In this document: piece after piece, positions 36,601-45,533 of the stretch
Position numbering within the stretch: the stretch's first letter is position 1
How the letters are laid out: the number at the start of each line of letters is the position of its first letter
NCBI GenBank assembly: GCA_950097015.1
Contig: CATNEN010000001.1
Coordinates: 7,435,001 to 7,499,000 of the forward strand
Length of the DNA: 64,000 nt
Origin: Macrostomum hystrix
Lineage: Eukaryota; Platyhelminthes; Macrostomidae
Direction of reading: 5' to 3'
Program-made: the position numbers and the translations under genes
The notes under the pieces: model-generated
The model's input: the letters and a program-made list of their open reading frames with translations, nothing else
Told to the model about the DNA's origin: nothing
Databases searched by the model: none

Positions 36601-36864
36601 TAATACAGTTTAATAAAATTGTAGACATATTAAAATAACAATTTTATTCAGTTGCAAGAAGCATTCAGAATATAACTCTTCGATCTATTAATAAAGCTGT
36701 AATTATAAATACCAAGCAATAGTTACAAACAAAGAATATGTTAACTTATAGTTAACACGAAAATTACTCACGAAAATTCCAGTAGCAAGGACAAGTATAA
36801 AGTAGCCAACAAATATGGCAATGTCGAGTCCTTCCAGGCCCGTTGAGTGCACAGAGCTTGTCAT
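27267..36864 (-). CDS. SLC5-family sodium/sugar (or myo-inositol) cotransporter, 14 exons
   Basis: A complete gene can be assembled from 14 exons (listed separately); all GT-AG joins keep phase and the sum is 2145 nt, 714 residues. SGLT/SMIT-type transporters couple Na+ flow to sugar or inositol uptake across the plasma membrane through 14 TM helices (LeuT fold). Family landmarks in order: [19 protein letters not shown] (TM at 12-30), [12 protein letters not shown] (about 38-49), [19 protein letters not shown] (63-81), [20 protein letters not shown] (115-134), [17 protein letters not shown] (181-197), [14 protein letters not shown] (267-280), [15 protein letters not shown] (near 300), [13 protein letters not shown] (near 340), [19 protein letters not shown] (about 378-396) and a last TM near 675-695. 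SEHF, GQTPAS and CGSRAGCSN resemble SMIT/SLC5A3-SLC5A11 members more than SGLT1, so myo-inositol is a fair alternative to glucose. Start ATG at 36864 begins 11 residues before TM1. AATAAA lies at 27178-27183, 84 nt past the stop. Confidence 0.9.
27618..28368. repeat. 32-bp intronic array (SLC5 intron 13)
   Basis: About 23 copies of a 32-bp unit, core TTAGATAGGGGTTTGGAGGG followed by TTACAGGTGTGA, with GGTG, TTCGG and TAGTATAACA variants. It fills nearly the whole intron and ends 13 bp from the acceptor. On the transcript strand each unit contains CTAATCA, which fits a branch-site consensus. Confidence 0.95.
28409..28811 (-). CDS. SLC5 exon 13
   Basis: 403 nt: [23 protein letters not shown] with [30 protein letters not shown], then a hydrophilic cytosolic loop ([14 protein letters not shown]...). 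Acceptor ATCCAG; donor GCAG|GTTTGG is my choice among two in-phase options (ACTG|GTGGAA is the other). Confidence 0.8.
28868..29098 (+). mobile_element. SINE-B in SLC5 intron 12, 5' truncated
   Basis: Starts at CTCTCGCACCAAGGTCCCTG, so the A box is missing, then the GAGCTCGATTCCGCGGCGGG region, body, and the CAGGAGTCAGCGAAACGGGC part; the family tail is lost. Antisense to the host gene. Confidence 0.85.
29149..29375 (+). mobile_element. SINE-A in SLC5 intron 12, deleted
   Basis: Head complete (GAGGTTGTAGCCAAGTGGTT; GGGGGTTCGATTCCTGACT), body to CATGGACTGAACAGCCGTAC, then cut off before the CTGTCGGCTGCACAT segment. It ends about 25 bp from exon 12, antisense to the gene. Confidence 0.85.
29403..29571 (-). 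CDS. SLC5 exon 12
   Basis: 169 nt: [20 protein letters not shown] to [11 protein letters not shown], including YIQD with the Gln that contacts sugar in SGLT1. Donor ATT|GTAAGT. The next intron holds a SINE-B and a SINE-A. Confidence 0.92.
29656..29806 (-). CDS. SLC5 exon 11
   Basis: 151 nt: [20 protein letters not shown], then [20 protein letters not shown] to LIVGK. The helix that supplies the Na+ site reads TD where SGLT1 has two serines; SMIT-type proteins have SD. Donor CAA|GTGAGT. Confidence 0.92.
29896..30003 (-). CDS. SLC5 exon 10
   Basis: 108 nt: [20 protein letters not shown] to VVSILPM; the Cys-rich loop of the family. Acceptor CCCGCAG, donor ATGG|GTACGA. Confidence 0.9.
30160..30893. 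repeat. 20-bp array, GTGTCAGACTGTACTAGTGA (SLC5 intron 9)
   Basis: About 36 copies of a 20-bp unit alternating ACTAGTGAGT and ACTGGTGAGT versions, with one 3-bp insertion near 30465. It ends about 36 bp from the exon 9 donor. Confidence 0.96.
30930..31065 (-). CDS. SLC5 exon 9
   Basis: 136 nt: [18 protein letters not shown], then [20 protein letters not shown]. Contains the Lys of the GYxKLxP motif. Acceptor TGTCAAG, donor CCAG|GTGAGA. Confidence 0.9.
31240..32102. mobile_element. probable solo LTR in SLC5 intron 8
   Basis: GC-rich block foreign to its AT-rich surroundings. It begins TGTTGTGAGC and ends ATTACAACA: TG...CA with a 6-bp inverted match. Inside are a TTATTTATTAGC promoter-like stretch and AATAAACTACGC, as in LTRs. 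Flanks read TATA and TACG, so no clean target duplication. Open frames inside are Pro/Ser-rich noise. Confidence 0.5.
32425..32642 (-). CDS. SLC5 exon 8
   Basis: 218 nt: extracellular loop with one NGT glycosylation site ([18 protein letters not shown]), then [20 protein letters not shown]. Acceptor TTTACAG, donor CAG|GTGAAG. Confidence 0.92.
32682..32816. repeat. short 16-bp array in SLC5 intron 7
   Basis: About eight degenerate copies of GATTAGACTCGGGTGA. Confidence 0.8.
32883..32963 (-). CDS. SLC5 exon 7
   Basis: 81 nt, [20 protein letters not shown] to LLTIM; acceptor TTCAG, donor ATGG|GTTAGT. Confidence 0.9.
33043..33148 (-). CDS. SLC5 exon 6
   Basis: 106 nt ([20 protein letters not shown] to TALVTMT + 1 nt); acceptor TGTCAG, donor ACTG|GTCGGT, a weak donor, supported by the phase and by the G-G-L-A-A join. 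Confidence 0.86.
33235..33339 (-). CDS. SLC5 exon 5
   Basis: 35 codons ([20 protein letters not shown] to LYIFTKIS); acceptor TTCCAG, donor TCT|GTAAAT. Confidence 0.92.
33810..35245. repeat. GACAGA/GACATAGA array (SLC5 intron 4)
   Basis: Purine-rich array built from 8-bp modules AGAGACAG, AGTGACAT and AGTGACAG, plus AGACAGAAAGACAG blocks, in 16-bp and longer combinations. The transcript strand is CU-rich. Three overlapping open frames of about 500 codons ([14 protein letters not shown]) are repeat artefacts. Confidence 0.95.
35587..35646 (-). CDS. SLC5 exon 4
   Basis: 20 codons, [20 protein letters not shown]; acceptor CAAAG, donor GGG|GTAAGC. Followed by the longest intron (about 2.2 kb), which holds the GACAGA array. 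Confidence 0.88.
35722..36008 (-). mobile_element. SINE-A in SLC5 intron 3
   Basis: Nearly full length, same strand as the host gene: head GTAGCCTAGTGTCTAGAACG with GGGGGTTCGTTTCCCC (B box mutated), body, and the CTGTGCTGTCGGCTGCACAT end at the left. Confidence 0.88.
36042..36125 (+). mobile_element. SINE-B fragment
   Basis: Only the middle of the family remains: GGGCCAACCCCATGCACTGT, GTGTACACAGCCTGACGATG, next to exon 3. Confidence 0.65.
36154..36258 (-). CDS. SLC5 exon 3
   Basis: 35 codons ([20 protein letters not shown] to GAFELN), acceptor CATAG, donor AAT|GTGAGA. Holds Asn and His of the SNIGSxHF motif and the Glu of the GxFExN motif, positions that in SGLT1 belong to the sugar site. 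Confidence 0.92.
36357..36428 (-). CDS. SLC5 exon 2
   Basis: 24 codons, acceptor CTGCAG... reading GCAG|TCG, donor CCA|GTAAG. Carries [20 protein letters not shown], the conserved loop after TM1. Confidence 0.88.
36772..36864 (-). CDS. SLC5 exon 1
   Basis: 31 codons from ATG ([12 protein letters not shown], then TM1) to TTC|GTGAGT. Phase 0 at the end. Confidence 0.82.
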
Positions 36865-37750
36865 TACAAATAAAGCTATTATAATAAAGAGCTGGTAAAT
36901 TAATAACTATAAAAGGATTTTGCCAGCGAGGTGGTGGATCAATTTTGGATTGTAGCACGATGTCACGAAAGTCGAATTCTCGCTTAATTTTATTACTGTG
37001 CAGCAGTAAAAAATAATAATAAATGCCATTTCCTGTTACAGAAAATAGTTTTTTGCCGTTTTATATATTTAAAAAAACTATTTTGTGGAGTATAGATAGT
37101 TATCTCTAGAATTTGTTATAGCACACAACCAAACACCGTTAACTTAGTTAGGGCTGCGATAAACTTTTACCGTATGTTCCTAAGTATGAAGATTAATTTT
37201 CTACTGTAAGCTGGATGCGCAACTAAGCATCAAAGCAAAAGATAAAAATTAATTTATTTTACTATCCAGATTTTTTGGTTCAGCCAGAAATGTGCGCAGC
37301 CCACAGTGCAGCCCCAGCTATCGTCGTTGAAGAGTAAGAAAGAAAGGATCAAAAGTGGACTGCTATTTATGAAGCACAACTATTATAAGTCGTGAAAAAA
37401 TTTTAGTTGCAGAGATTAAAATGAATCGAAGATATCGAATTTTATTTGGCCCCTAAATACGCCAACTGCCGATCGTTGCAGCACCCAAAAAAAACAAGGC
37501 AATACTGCACTAGTTTTTTGTCTATTTATTTATATACCTAGACATATAAACTACATTTGTCTATAAGCATATTTTGTATAGCTATTTTATTATATATATA
37601 TTTATATGCACTAGTGAACATAAAACACATGTCTTAGAATCGGAGAAAAAAGACAAGTATAGAAGAAAATCACAAGAAAAGTAAATGGTAGTGATCTATC
37701 GAGTTCCTAAAGCTTTGTGTAAGATCTCTTCATCAATAACAAGCATTTAC
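36865..37750. other. 5' flank of the SLC5 gene
   Basis: AT-rich sequence upstream of the SLC5 start codon. No upstream exon, CpG-rich promoter or element recognised. Confidence 0.4.
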
Positions 37751-37751
37751 C

Positions 37752-38032
37752 TTCCAATGGTAGCCTTGGGGTTGAAAAATTCAGACTTACGAGTTAAAGG
37801 CCGGTGGTTCGATTCTTGACTCTGCGCTGGAACAATGTGTGTCCTTTCAAGTAGGACACTTAATTCTGCGTTGATTCAGCTCACCCAGCAGCCAAACGAG
37901 CACCAGCATCAGCTGGGATAATTGATAGCGGGTGTGGCGCCCCATCGCTCAGTCCATGGACTGAACAGTTACTGTCTGCTGCACATCTGGCCTAATTGGG
38001 ACAGGTATAAATATATTAGACTTACTATTATC
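37752..38032 (+). mobile_element. SINE-A, diverged
   Basis: Recognisable from GGTAGCCTTGGGGTTGAAAA, GGTGGTTCGATTCTTGACTC, the CACCAGCATCAGCTGGGATA segment, and the tail ATTGGGACAGGTATAAATA. More substituted than other copies, hence older. Confidence 0.8.
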
Positions 38033-38039
38033 ATTGCAA

Positions 38040-38394
38040 CACTAGCTGAGAAAATACTCACATTTATATTTTAATGATATTGCTAACCAGCAACCAGCGA
38101 GGAGGCAATTCCGCGCATTTCGCTGACTCCTGAGCACACACTCACAGATACTGTACGGAAACACACGCTCACACAAGTGTGTACATATCTCGTGACTTCC
38201 TCATCGTCAGGCAGTGTAAACTCTCACTGTGCTCTGAGGTTGGCCCTCAAGGGCGTAAATTGCTTGACAAGCCCCCAAGCCTTCTCTCCACGGCAGCGCA
38301 CCAAATAAATGTGGCCTCGCCGCGGAATCGAGCTCGGGGACCTTGGTGCGAGAGGAAAACGCGTTAGACCGCTCTGCCACACGCCCTCTATGAA
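38040..38394 (-). mobile_element. SINE-B, nearly full length
   Basis: Minus-strand copy: TGGCAGAGCGGTCTAACGCG (A box) at the right end, GAGCTCGATTCCGCGGCGAG, TTATTTGGTGCGCTGCCGTG, AATTTACGCCCTTGAGGGCC, and AGCGAAATGCGCGGAATTGC at the left. Confidence 0.88.
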
Positions 38395-38711
38395 GAGCCA
38401 CATGTATTATTCATACATTAGTTTAAAGAATTAGAGGCCAGAAAACATCGTAACATCGGTAAGCTCTTTGCTACGAAAATGAACCAATTCTATTCTGTGA
38501 ATTTACAGGTACCCCAAAGCTTGCTGCGTATTGGTCAATCACTGAGATAGCCTCAAGTACCTTTGTACAGTAACTACCAGATTAACTCTGCACATAAGTC
38601 CATTCAATCAGACACAGGCGATTGAAGCCGAAATAACTACAGTATATGAATGCGAATTAGAGATTAATTTGCCGTGCAAACGCTTTTAGGAACTAGTTCT
38701 ACACTGCAGCT

Positions 38712-39419
38712 ATGTCTCATTTATGTCTGACAGAACAGCATCGGCGATTGCACCGCAAAGACGAGTACCTGACAATCAGTGTTAATATCCAGCAGCAGTT
38801 GCACCAGCATCATCATCAGCATGATCAGCATGTTGATCAGCCACTGCAGAAGGCTATCAGTCTCCAGCCGCAGCACCAGCACAATCACCAGCAGCAGCAG
38901 CAGCTACACATTCCATCGAGCCGTCGGGCGTCCTCCGCCAGCGGCATTCAAAGCTTTCCCTCTCCGAACTTGCTGCAGTACAGCCCTGCAGTCATTGACG
39001 ATCTGCCAGCATCGGCGGCATCGGCGGAGGCTCTCGCCGAGCGGCAATGGCGCTGGAGTCGACGCTGCCTTCGCTGCTTCACCTGCGTCATTCTGGGCTT
39101 TGTTCTGGCAGTCGCCGGCGGAACCTGCATCTATCGCGCTGCCATGATGTCACTCTGGACTGATCAGGACGAGGAAGTTGAAGAGAAATCTAGCGAAGAC
39201 CATCGGGCTGTTGCCCGCTACCGCCTCGCCGGCGCCTGGCTGTTGGCTCTAGGCGCCGCTGTCAGCACCTTCGGCTGCATCTGGGCTGCCAAGTCCTGGT
39301 GCCAGGCCAATCAAGCCGGCTGCTACAGCACCGCTGAAAGAGACGGAGCTGGAAGCGCTGGCGATGGCGTCGTTGACGGAGTGGGAGAGGGTGAGGCGAG
39401 GTGGAGACTGTCGATCTGA
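38712..39419 (+). CDS. intronless His/Gln-rich protein with two membrane segments
   Basis: 235 codons from ATG (GCAGCT before it) to TGA. Residues 1-75 are hydrophilic and His/Gln-rich (QQQLHQHHHQHDQHVDQ; HNHQQQQQLH). Two hydrophobic spans follow: about 117-140 (CFTCVILGFVLAVAGGTCIY) and about 169-192 (LAGAWLLALGAAVSTFGCIW), separated by an acidic loop (DQDEEVEEKSSEDH). The tail is Gly-rich. Layout resembles small tetraspan-like or two-TM membrane proteins, but I recognise no family signature. GC and codon choice are typical of the coding exons here, and AATAAA lies near 39529. A frame shadow at 38779-39147 can be ignored. A real gene is likely; function unknown. Confidence 0.65.
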   Translation: MSHLCLTEQHRRLHRKDEYLTISVNIQQQLHQHHHQHDQHVDQPLQKAISLQPQHQHNHQQQQQLHIPSSRRASSASGIQSFPSPNLLQYSPAVIDDLPASAASAEALAERQWRWSRRCLRCFTCVILGFVLAVAGGTCIYRAAMMSLWTDQDEEVEEKSSEDHRAVARYRLAGAWLLALGAAVSTFGCIWAAKSWCQANQAGCYSTAERDGAGSAGDGVVDGVGEGEARWRLSI

Positions 39420-39844
39420 GTTGGCAACAAATTTCTTTCCTATTTGGAACAAATTTCCTTATATTCTTGCGGCTAAATATAAGGAAGTCTAATTATAGTT
39501 TTTTGTGCTTCGTAAAGGCATCATATTTAATAAATTAACTGTATAAACCAGCCACACATAATTTTAGTAATTTCATTAAAGCAGCTTTTAGCCAAGTGGA
39601 AATTTCCACCGAAGGCCCAAAGGGAAGCAGTTTCCGTCCTTTAGCAAGGTACTTTGTTCTATACTTGCTATATAGTATACAAAGCTTTTAGTTTAAACCC
39701 GACTAGAAAATCTACCTCAAACTTAACATAATCTCTAAGTCTATAAACTGGCATTTCTTCCCGAATGCGTCGTTAGTGTATAAAAAGTTTATGAAGCCAT
39801 GGAAGAAAGACTTGCAGAAGACTGTATGCACTGCCGCATCATTC
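39420..39844. other. 3' flank and spacer
   Basis: Likely 3' UTR of the preceding gene (AATAAA near 39529), then spacer. Nothing else recognised. Confidence 0.4.
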
Positions 39845-41295
39845 AGAGATCTCTGAGCACCTCTGAGCATCTCTGAGCACCTCTGAGTACCTCTGAGCAC
39901 CTCTGAGCACCTCTGAGCAGCTCTGAGAACCTCTGAGCATCTCTGAGCACCTCTGAGCATCTCTGAGCACCTCTGAGCATCTCTGAGCACCCCTGAGACC
40001 TCTGAGCACCTCTGAGTACCTCTGAGTACCTCTGAGCACCTCTGAGCATCTCTGAGCACCTCTGAGCACCTCTGAGTACCTCTGAGACCTCTGAGCACCT
40101 CTGAGCACCTCTGAGCACCTCTGAGTACCTCTGAGCACCTCTGAGACCTCTGAGCACCTCTGAGCATCTCTGAGCACCTCTGAGCATCTCTGAGCACCCC
40201 TGAGACCTCTGAGCACCTCTGAGTACCTCTGAGTACCTCTGAGCACCTCTGAGCATCTCTGAGCACCTCTGAGCACCTCTGAGTACCTCTGAGACCTCTG
40301 AGCACCTCTGAGTACCTCTGAGACCTCTGAGCACCTCTGAGCACCTCTGAGCACCTCTGAGTACCTCTGAGCACCTCTGAGACCTCTGAGCACCTCTGAG
40401 CACCTCTGAGCACCTCTGAGCACCTCTGAGCACCTCTGAGTACCTCTGAGCACCTCTGAGCACCTCTGAGCACCTCTGAGCACCTCTGAGCACCTCTGAG
40501 CATCTCTGAGCACCTCTGAGCACCTCTGAGCATCTCTGAGCACCTCTGAGCACCTCTGAGTACCTCTGAGCACCTCTGAGTACCTCTGAGACCTCTGAGC
40601 ACCTCTGAGCACCTCTGAGCACCTCTGAGTACCTCTGAGCACCTCTGAGACCTCTGAGCACCTCTGAGCATCTCTGAGCACCTCTGAGCATCTCTGAGCA
40701 CCCCTGAGACCTCTGAGCACCTCTGAGTACCTCTGAGTACCTCTGAGCACCTCTGAGCATCTCTGAGCACCTCTGAGCACCTCTGAGTACCTCTGAGACC
40801 TCTGAGCACCTCTGAGTACCTCTGAGACCTCTGAGCACCTCTGAGCACCTCTGAGCACCTCTGAGTACCTCTGAGCACCTCTGAGACCTCTGAGCACCTC
40901 TGAGCACCTCTGAGCACCTCTGAGCACCTCTGAGCACCTCTGAGTACCTCTGAGCACCTCTGAGCACCTCTGAGCACCTCTGAGCACCTCTGAGCACCTC
41001 TGAGCATCTCTGAGCACCTCTGAGCACCTCTGAGCATCTCTGAGCACCTCTGAGCACCTCTGAGCACCTCTGAGCACCTCTGAGCACCTCTGAGTACCTC
41101 TGAGCACCTCTGAGCATCTCTGAGCACCTCTGAGCATCTCTGAGCACCTCTGAGCACCTCTGAGCATCTCTGAGCACCTCTGAGCACCTCTGAGACCTCT
41201 GAGACCTCTGAGCACCTCTGAGCATCTCTGAGCACCTCTGAGCACCTCTGAGCACCTCTGAGCACCTCTGAGCACCTCTGAGCACCTCTGAGTAC
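39845..41295. repeat. 10-bp array, CTCTGAGCAC, with higher-order repeats
   Basis: About 145 units of CTCTGAGCAC, CTCTGAGTAC, CTCTGAGCAT and an 8-bp CTCTGAGAC form. The order of variants repeats: the stretch beginning GAGACCTCTGAGCACC at 40143 recurs at 40647, an interval of 504 bp; the rare CCCCTGAGACC unit is at 39990, 40197 and 40701. Open frames of about 500 codons (QRCSEVLRGA) on the minus strand are artefacts. Confidence 0.96.
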
Positions 41296-42957
41296 CATAC
41301 AGTCATTTTAGTCTTCGAAGGCCTATGTTGTACCATAAACCCAGAGCCTTCAAGATACACGGCAACAACTTCAATAGTAGAAAGAACATGGGTCGGCTAT
41401 TATTATTGATTATATCGTATTTAATTTTATTGTTTCTTATTATATTGTTAAGTCCATTTGGAATCGCAATAGAGGTTCTTACAGATCAATGTTAGTTGTC
41501 CTTCGGTTTAACATCGGTCATTCGGTTTGGGAGCTATGGTGAAGTAGGCAGTGAGTATTAGAAATACACCCGTGGTATTCAAAATAAAGAAGCCACGTTT
41601 GAACGTGGCTCATATTTGTTCGAATAATCATGAATATACACTCGAAGCATGGATTTGTACTTATCTAGACGCAATGAACTAACCTCGCTTGGTTGATCTT
41701 TGAAGTCTAATAGGCCTCTTCCGCTGTTTGCCCAACTCTTCAGAAAATCAATTACAGAAGAAAAATTATTTGTTCATACAATATCTACTACTAACTGGTA
41801 GAGCACGCTGCACTTTTAATTGACCTATCGATCGTGCTTTTGGAAAGAAAATAGCGATCATTGCTACTTAGAAGTATTTGACGCGATGTGATATGAATGA
41901 TACTTGATCCTGAATTCATAAAGCTACTCTCGTAGAGATTAGCGATCTCGAGAGATTAGTGGCTGAGTTCTCGTGCAAGCAGCTTGACTTTGCAGGTGCA
42001 AGAAGGACATACGAGTATAGTCTATTGGTCTTTACATTCTGCTGGCACTCGATACATCATGCATTGTTATATAGATGAACAGATTATTAAGAGTGCGCAA
42101 TATGGAAAGGCGACAATTAGTATATTGCCAGTCACAGAAATAATCTAATTAATCTTGCCATTGTTCTAATCAAATAAATTATAAATTAAGTGTGACGAGT
42201 TGGCTTAATTACCTTATCGACCGCGTACTTTGTATCGACTGATAACGAATGGAAACGTCGGGAGAAATTTCTGCAGATAAATGCTCGAAACAAACTGGAA
42301 ATTTTGCTAAATTAGTTTCAATTTAAACAAATTTTGTTAAATTAAATTAACAATTTAGCTCCATTAAATTAGGATTACAGGCACTTTCGAAAATTGCCTT
42401 GCCTACAATTCTAGTTGTCGACGTTAAAGTCAACTAATCTAAATTAGATTTTTATCGACTGAAATCCAGCTGGATGAAATTCGTGAAGACTCAAACAAAT
42501 ATTCTGAAAGTTGTATTATTGTGCTGGATCAGAATGATGAGTTCAAAGTTCCAATCAGACTAATTAAATGAACAAAAATGATAACGACACGAACACAGAA
42601 ACCTTTGACTCGAGCTCGTATTTTTTTTTTCTCAGCTAGCATCAATAATATCGAGCTTAATTAATATCTGTAAGACTAAAATAAATTGGAGGACTGGGTA
42701 AACACAGTGCTCAAGAAAAAAATTAAGCAGACACCCAGACCCAGCCAATTGGCTATAAACTAATTAAAAAATTACTACCCTAGTTAGATTTAATTTGCAC
42801 TTCCAGTTTGCTTTGAATATTTATTTGCAGCCTGGGTTTCTGCTAAGAATTTCAGCCTCAGTAGCAATTATATTTGCCTTCTGGAACAAGTGTTTTTATG
42901 TGGTGCCAGCGGTGGGATTAAGATCATGCGATATGGAGTGGCTGCGTGCCTGTGTTG
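41296..42957. other. spacer
   Basis: About 1.6 kb of AT-rich sequence without a gene. A 20-bp perfect palindrome (AGCCACGTTTGAACGTGGCT has an 8-9 bp stem) lies near 41591-41610, beside AATAAA. Confidence 0.4.
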
Positions 42958-43257
42958 CTATGCTGTTACCAGTTTATCACTGACACTGTCGCTTCTATCG
43001 CCGGATGCGTCCACAGGTTGATTGCAGGCCCGCTCCACGTATTCGCCATTTACGGAGATGCACTTTCGGTAGCGCTCAATCAGCTTGTCGAAGCCAGAAC
43101 CCCAGAAGCTGGCATCGAACTGACGTAGAGACTTGTTGGCTTCGATGACCACCTCGCGCGTTGTGAAGATCTCGCCCCGCATTGGCATCTTCATTGGGCC
43201 AAAGAGGTGGAAATCGGCGAAAATCGGAAATCGGCAGTTTTGCCCTGTCGTTGGCAT
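42958..43257 (-). pseudogene. mariner-type transposase C-terminal fragment
   Basis: A 99-codon frame resembles the end of Tc1/mariner (SETMAR-like) transposases: FADFHLFGPMKMPMRGEIFT, where the Asp corresponds to the third catalytic acid (usually in PxDxxLFxxLK), then GFDKLIERYRKCISVNGEYV (family pattern: lverwxkCvxxxGxYVe). The upstream part with the other two catalytic Asp residues is absent or scrambled. A dead copy. Confidence 0.72.
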
Positions 43258-43437
43258 GCCATGATAAAGTGGCGCTGGCTTTCCTTAGACCCGAACTCCG
43301 ATGGATTCTTCGGTCGACTCATTTTCGCTCACTTTTGGTTTATGAAAAATCGTGTCAACAGCTTCAAAGGGTTGCAACCTATTTTGGCCCTAATGTATGC
43401 TGTGGTTGACTAAGCTGCATAAGATTTTACGAAAAGT

Positions 43438-44302
43438 CTTTTCCACAGATTCTATATTACCTAGATAATATATAACACCTTTTAACACCTTTTAACAACA
43501 CCTTTTAAGTGTTGTTGGGCATAAGTGAAATTTATCTAGTCCAAGTGCTCCTACCACTGAGCGAAGTGAGTTTGATTTAGTCGCTTCAATTAGCTTGCAG
43601 CCATAGACGGTGAATTCAATATAGTCGTTTTTAGCGCGCGCAACGAGATCGTGACTTTTATTTAGTCAAAGTGAAATGAATACGGTCAACGAGATCGTAA
43701 ACTTTCATAAAAGGCGCAAAAACACATAAGATATGTAAGATGTAAGATGTAAGATGTAAGGTGTAAGATGCAATGGCAGCACACAACTAGTGACCGTCAG
43801 GCAAACAAAACTGTTCAGTGTTCAATTAGGTCCTCCATGGCTATGCAGCGCGGTACATAGCGCAGACTTTCTCGGTGCCAGGCTTCGCAGTGCAGCTGTG
43901 TAACTGCGCTCATACAGTCTTCCAGTTCACGCTCCAGAATGCGTGCGCGGTGTTCCTGCAGCGTAATGCCTAACGCGGCAGCTGTATTCCATGGAGCCTC
44001 CATGGAAAGAATTCTATGATTCAGCAAATTCTATAGCCAAACAGGAACTCTAAGCGGACTAAATAAATTTCACTACGACTAACTTTAAGTCACGGTAAGC
44101 TCAGCGCTAAGCAAGAGCGACCAAATATATTTCACTTTTCCTCAATCGTCTATGGCCAAAATCAACAGCTAGACTATATCAAACTCACTTCACTCAGTGG
44201 TAGGAACACTTGGACTAAATAAATTTCACTTATGCCCAACAACACTGTTAAAGGGTATATTACCTATATTACCTAGGTAATATAGAATCTGTGGTCTTTT
44301 CT
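43438..44302. mobile_element. foldback DNA element with long inverted repeats
   Basis: The arms pair over more than 150 bp: left CCACAGATTCTATATTACCT, GTGTTGTTGGGCATAAGTGA, CCAAGTGCTCCTACCACTGA; right carries the complements TCACTTATGCCCAACAACAC, TCAGTGGTAGGAACACTTGG and TAATATAGAATCTGTGG. A second nested pair, CCATAGACGGTGA near 43602 and CGTCTATGG near 44147, bounds the core. The core carries a 70-codon minus-strand frame but no transposase. Confidence 0.82.
43815..44027 (-). CDS. 70-codon frame carried inside the foldback element
   Basis: Frame MLNHRILSMEAPWNTAAALG to IAMEDLIEH. It has a coding-like middle (LQEHRARILERELEDCMSAV) with a helical, charged pattern. It resembles nothing I know. 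It could be a captured host exon, an element-encoded peptide, or chance. Composition is more GC-rich than the surrounding arms. Confidence 0.25.
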   Translation of the reverse strand: MLNHRILSMEAPWNTAAALGITLQEHRARILERELEDCMSAVTQLHCEAWHRESLRYVPRCIAMEDLIEH

Positions 44303-44929
44303 ACGCCAGAATACCATAGACATCAATTTTCAGCCAAATCAAACACGAATTGTCACCAGAATTAGCATTAGTCCGGAAACTTTTGCAACATCCCTCGTAC
44401 ATCATCGTACAATAATTAATAGGCTATACATTAGTAAGAAGGTTCATTCATACATGCTTTTAATAAATAAATTTTAACGAGACTGACAAGGTCGCTCACA
44501 CGAATTATTGCACAACATTCTAAACTTAAAGCAATTTTTTTGTCTTTTTATTTCTAATTCAATTATAAAAACGAGTTCTAGGCACTAAGAAATCTACATG
44601 CACACGAAAAGCCACAAGAAGTTAAAAGAAGAATTCCTAAGTTTAAATAAAGGAAATTAGTTTTCGATAGAATCTTTTGTTCTATAGTCATCTTCTTGCA
44701 ATCGAACAAAGAAACAAAAGCAAATTAGGAAAAAATACAGCGAAAATATTTTCTCGTTTGTTCTTTAGATGAGAAAAATTCACAGCTTGTTTTTGGAATA
44801 AAAAGTTTCGAAAATATTTGCACAGAATTTGCATCTGCCAAGTTCACAGCCCAGCTCGCAATTACTGAGCATAGATGGAATGATAAAGCTGAGGTGATCA
44901 AGCAAGAAAAGCAGAAATCTATATGTACC
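44303..44929. other. spacer
   Basis: AT-rich sequence between the foldback element and the LTR. Nothing recognised. Confidence 0.4.
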
Positions 44930-44933
44930 ATAT

Positions 44934-45529
44934 TGTGACGTTGTCGCTGAAGCTAATGTTAAATCCCAACCTGCGTACTTATTTGGGCCGTTTAACTAAT
45001 GTCATTTAACTATCACCAACTTCTGCGGTTTCGTATAATTATTTAAAATTGTTAGGGTACTACTGTAAGTAGACGCCGATGTACATCACGCCACCCTAGC
45101 TTGTTTTCTACGCGTGTTTCAATGTTAACTACCCCGGCCAATGAGCGTGCGAGCTCTTTCTGACTAGATTTATCGATCGCTCTGTCTATCCTGCGGGCTA
45201 GTTTATTTAAGTAGGGCCCCCGAGCCCGCTCGCGCTTCACCGTTCTCTGTCTCGCTCACCTCCCTCCTCTGGAGTCTGGACCCGGCTCTTGAACCTTTCG
45301 TCCCGGCCACTGTTATTCGTCCTGTCAATTACTTCTCTACTAACAGTTATTGCACCTGTCGCATTGTTACCATTGAGCTCCTGCGCCTGACCAAATCCTG
45401 CTTGTCGCATGTCCCAGTGCGAATAAACGAGATCAATTTAAAAGTGCTACCGCTAGATTGACTTACGAGGATTCTAACTACAATTGGGGTTGAGTTTCGC
45501 CTGATTCTGTTGCCAGTTATTTCGTCACA
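44934..45529. mobile_element. solo LTR with ATAT target duplication
   Basis: 596 bp starting TGTGACG and ending CGTCACA (TG...CA, 7-bp inverted termini), flanked by ATAT at 44930-44933 and 45530-45533. A TATA-like TTATTTAAGTAGGG lies near 45207, before GC-rich sequence, as in an LTR promoter. No internal retrotransposon genes adjoin it, so it is a recombinational remnant. A gypsy-type origin is a guess from the short duplication. Confidence 0.75.
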
Positions 45530-45533
45530 ATAT

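Noticed and set aside
39712-41360. Three overlapping ~500-codon frames (QRCSEVLRGA)
   Set aside because: All three frames of a 10-bp array are open; no gene features.
42795-42983. 62-codon plus-strand frame with hydrophobic stretch
   Set aside because: No start context or gene structure; beside a dead mariner fragment on the other strand.
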